From assembly GCA_013397075.1 (NCBI GenBank), contig VWZS01000496.1, positions 310,001 to 374,000 of the forward strand: DNA of 64,000 nt, in the 5' to 3' direction. The translations under genes and the position numbers were made by a program. Below, one piece after another: positions 63,801 through 64,000 of the stretch (the stretch's first letter is position 1; the number at the start of each line of letters is the position of its first letter). The notes below the pieces were generated by a model. It saw only the letters and a list, made by a program, of their open reading frames with translations. It was not told the origin of the DNA and made no database searches. The stretch is from Rhabdornis inornatus. Lineage: Eukaryota; Chordata; Aves; Passeriformes; Rhabdornithidae.

Positions 63801-64000
63801 AATCAGAACACTTATATAGAAGGGAATTTTTTGATAAATATTGCATTTGTTTTGCCAGTACTGCTATATAAATACATGTATCATTGTGCATTTTAAAATT
63901 CTGTGTATCTGGGGTAGGCAGGATATTTTGTGCCTTTCTATTCCAGTCTGTGGTTTCTAAATACACTAAGGAGGCAAAAGATAATGACATCATACTTAAC
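57856..64000 (+). other. SORCS2: SORCS2 intron, no recognised element
   Basis: This is AT-rich intron sequence to the end of the window. The open frames, up to 106 codons on the minus strand near 62.5-62.8 kb, are unrecognised. Another pair overlaps on opposite strands near 62.03-62.26 kb. I looked for the next SORCS2 exon, which should start by completing an Arg codon and encode Ser-Ser-Asp-Phe-Gly, and did not find it here. Confidence 0.5.

Noticed and set aside
1..64000. CRISPR arrays, bacterial operons, tRNA, rRNA, or an endogenous retrovirus with paired LTRs
   Set aside because: No regularly spaced repeats, no recognisable tRNA or rRNA structure and no paired long terminal repeats were seen. 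The window is vertebrate intron sequence.

Overview
The window looks like about 64 kb of an avian macrochromosome lying inside one large protein-coding gene. It is AT-rich and CpG-poor. It contains several CR1 LINE copies, including a 3' end with the bird-typical terminus (cattctgtgattctgtg), and old MIR-like SINE remnants. I saw none of the abundant mammalian repeats (Alu, B1, L1). There is no bacterial gene organisation: nearly all short open reading frames are chance openings or antisense readings of repeats.

The one coding exon I can defend is at 5547-5614 on the + strand. It has a clean polypyrimidine/AG acceptor and a consensus GTAAGT donor. Its 68 bases read VILILTKYYH followed by TDMGKVLESSLW, with a split final codon. 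This matches a segment of the VPS10 (Sortilin-type) beta-propeller of SorCS receptors. The H-x-DMGKVLESSLW form points to SORCS2 rather than SORCS1 or SORCS3. Bases 1-5546 are therefore read as the 3' end of the preceding SORCS2 intron, and 5615-64000 as the 5' part of the following intron, which is at least 58 kb. I did not find the next exon.

The rest is intronic filler with datable structure. There is a sense-strand CR1 3' end at 7808-7866. Antisense CR1 copies lie at 16460-16865, 22433-25260, 33483-33545 and 43400-45080. Two of these still show reverse-transcriptase residues, and one also shows a GDFN endonuclease motif, at the spacing expected of a CR1. MIR-like SINE remnants lie at 9790-9970 and 57680-57855. 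Long T homopolymers are common on the sense strand, and A runs are rare. Two short perfect inverted repeats sit near 8.15 and 8.53 kb. Several GC-richer patches carry no recognisable gene.

I do not see an undescribed multi-gene system here. The most useful observations are the exon assignment, the old CR1 copies that can still be ordered, the MIR-like remnants and the orientation bias of the repeats.
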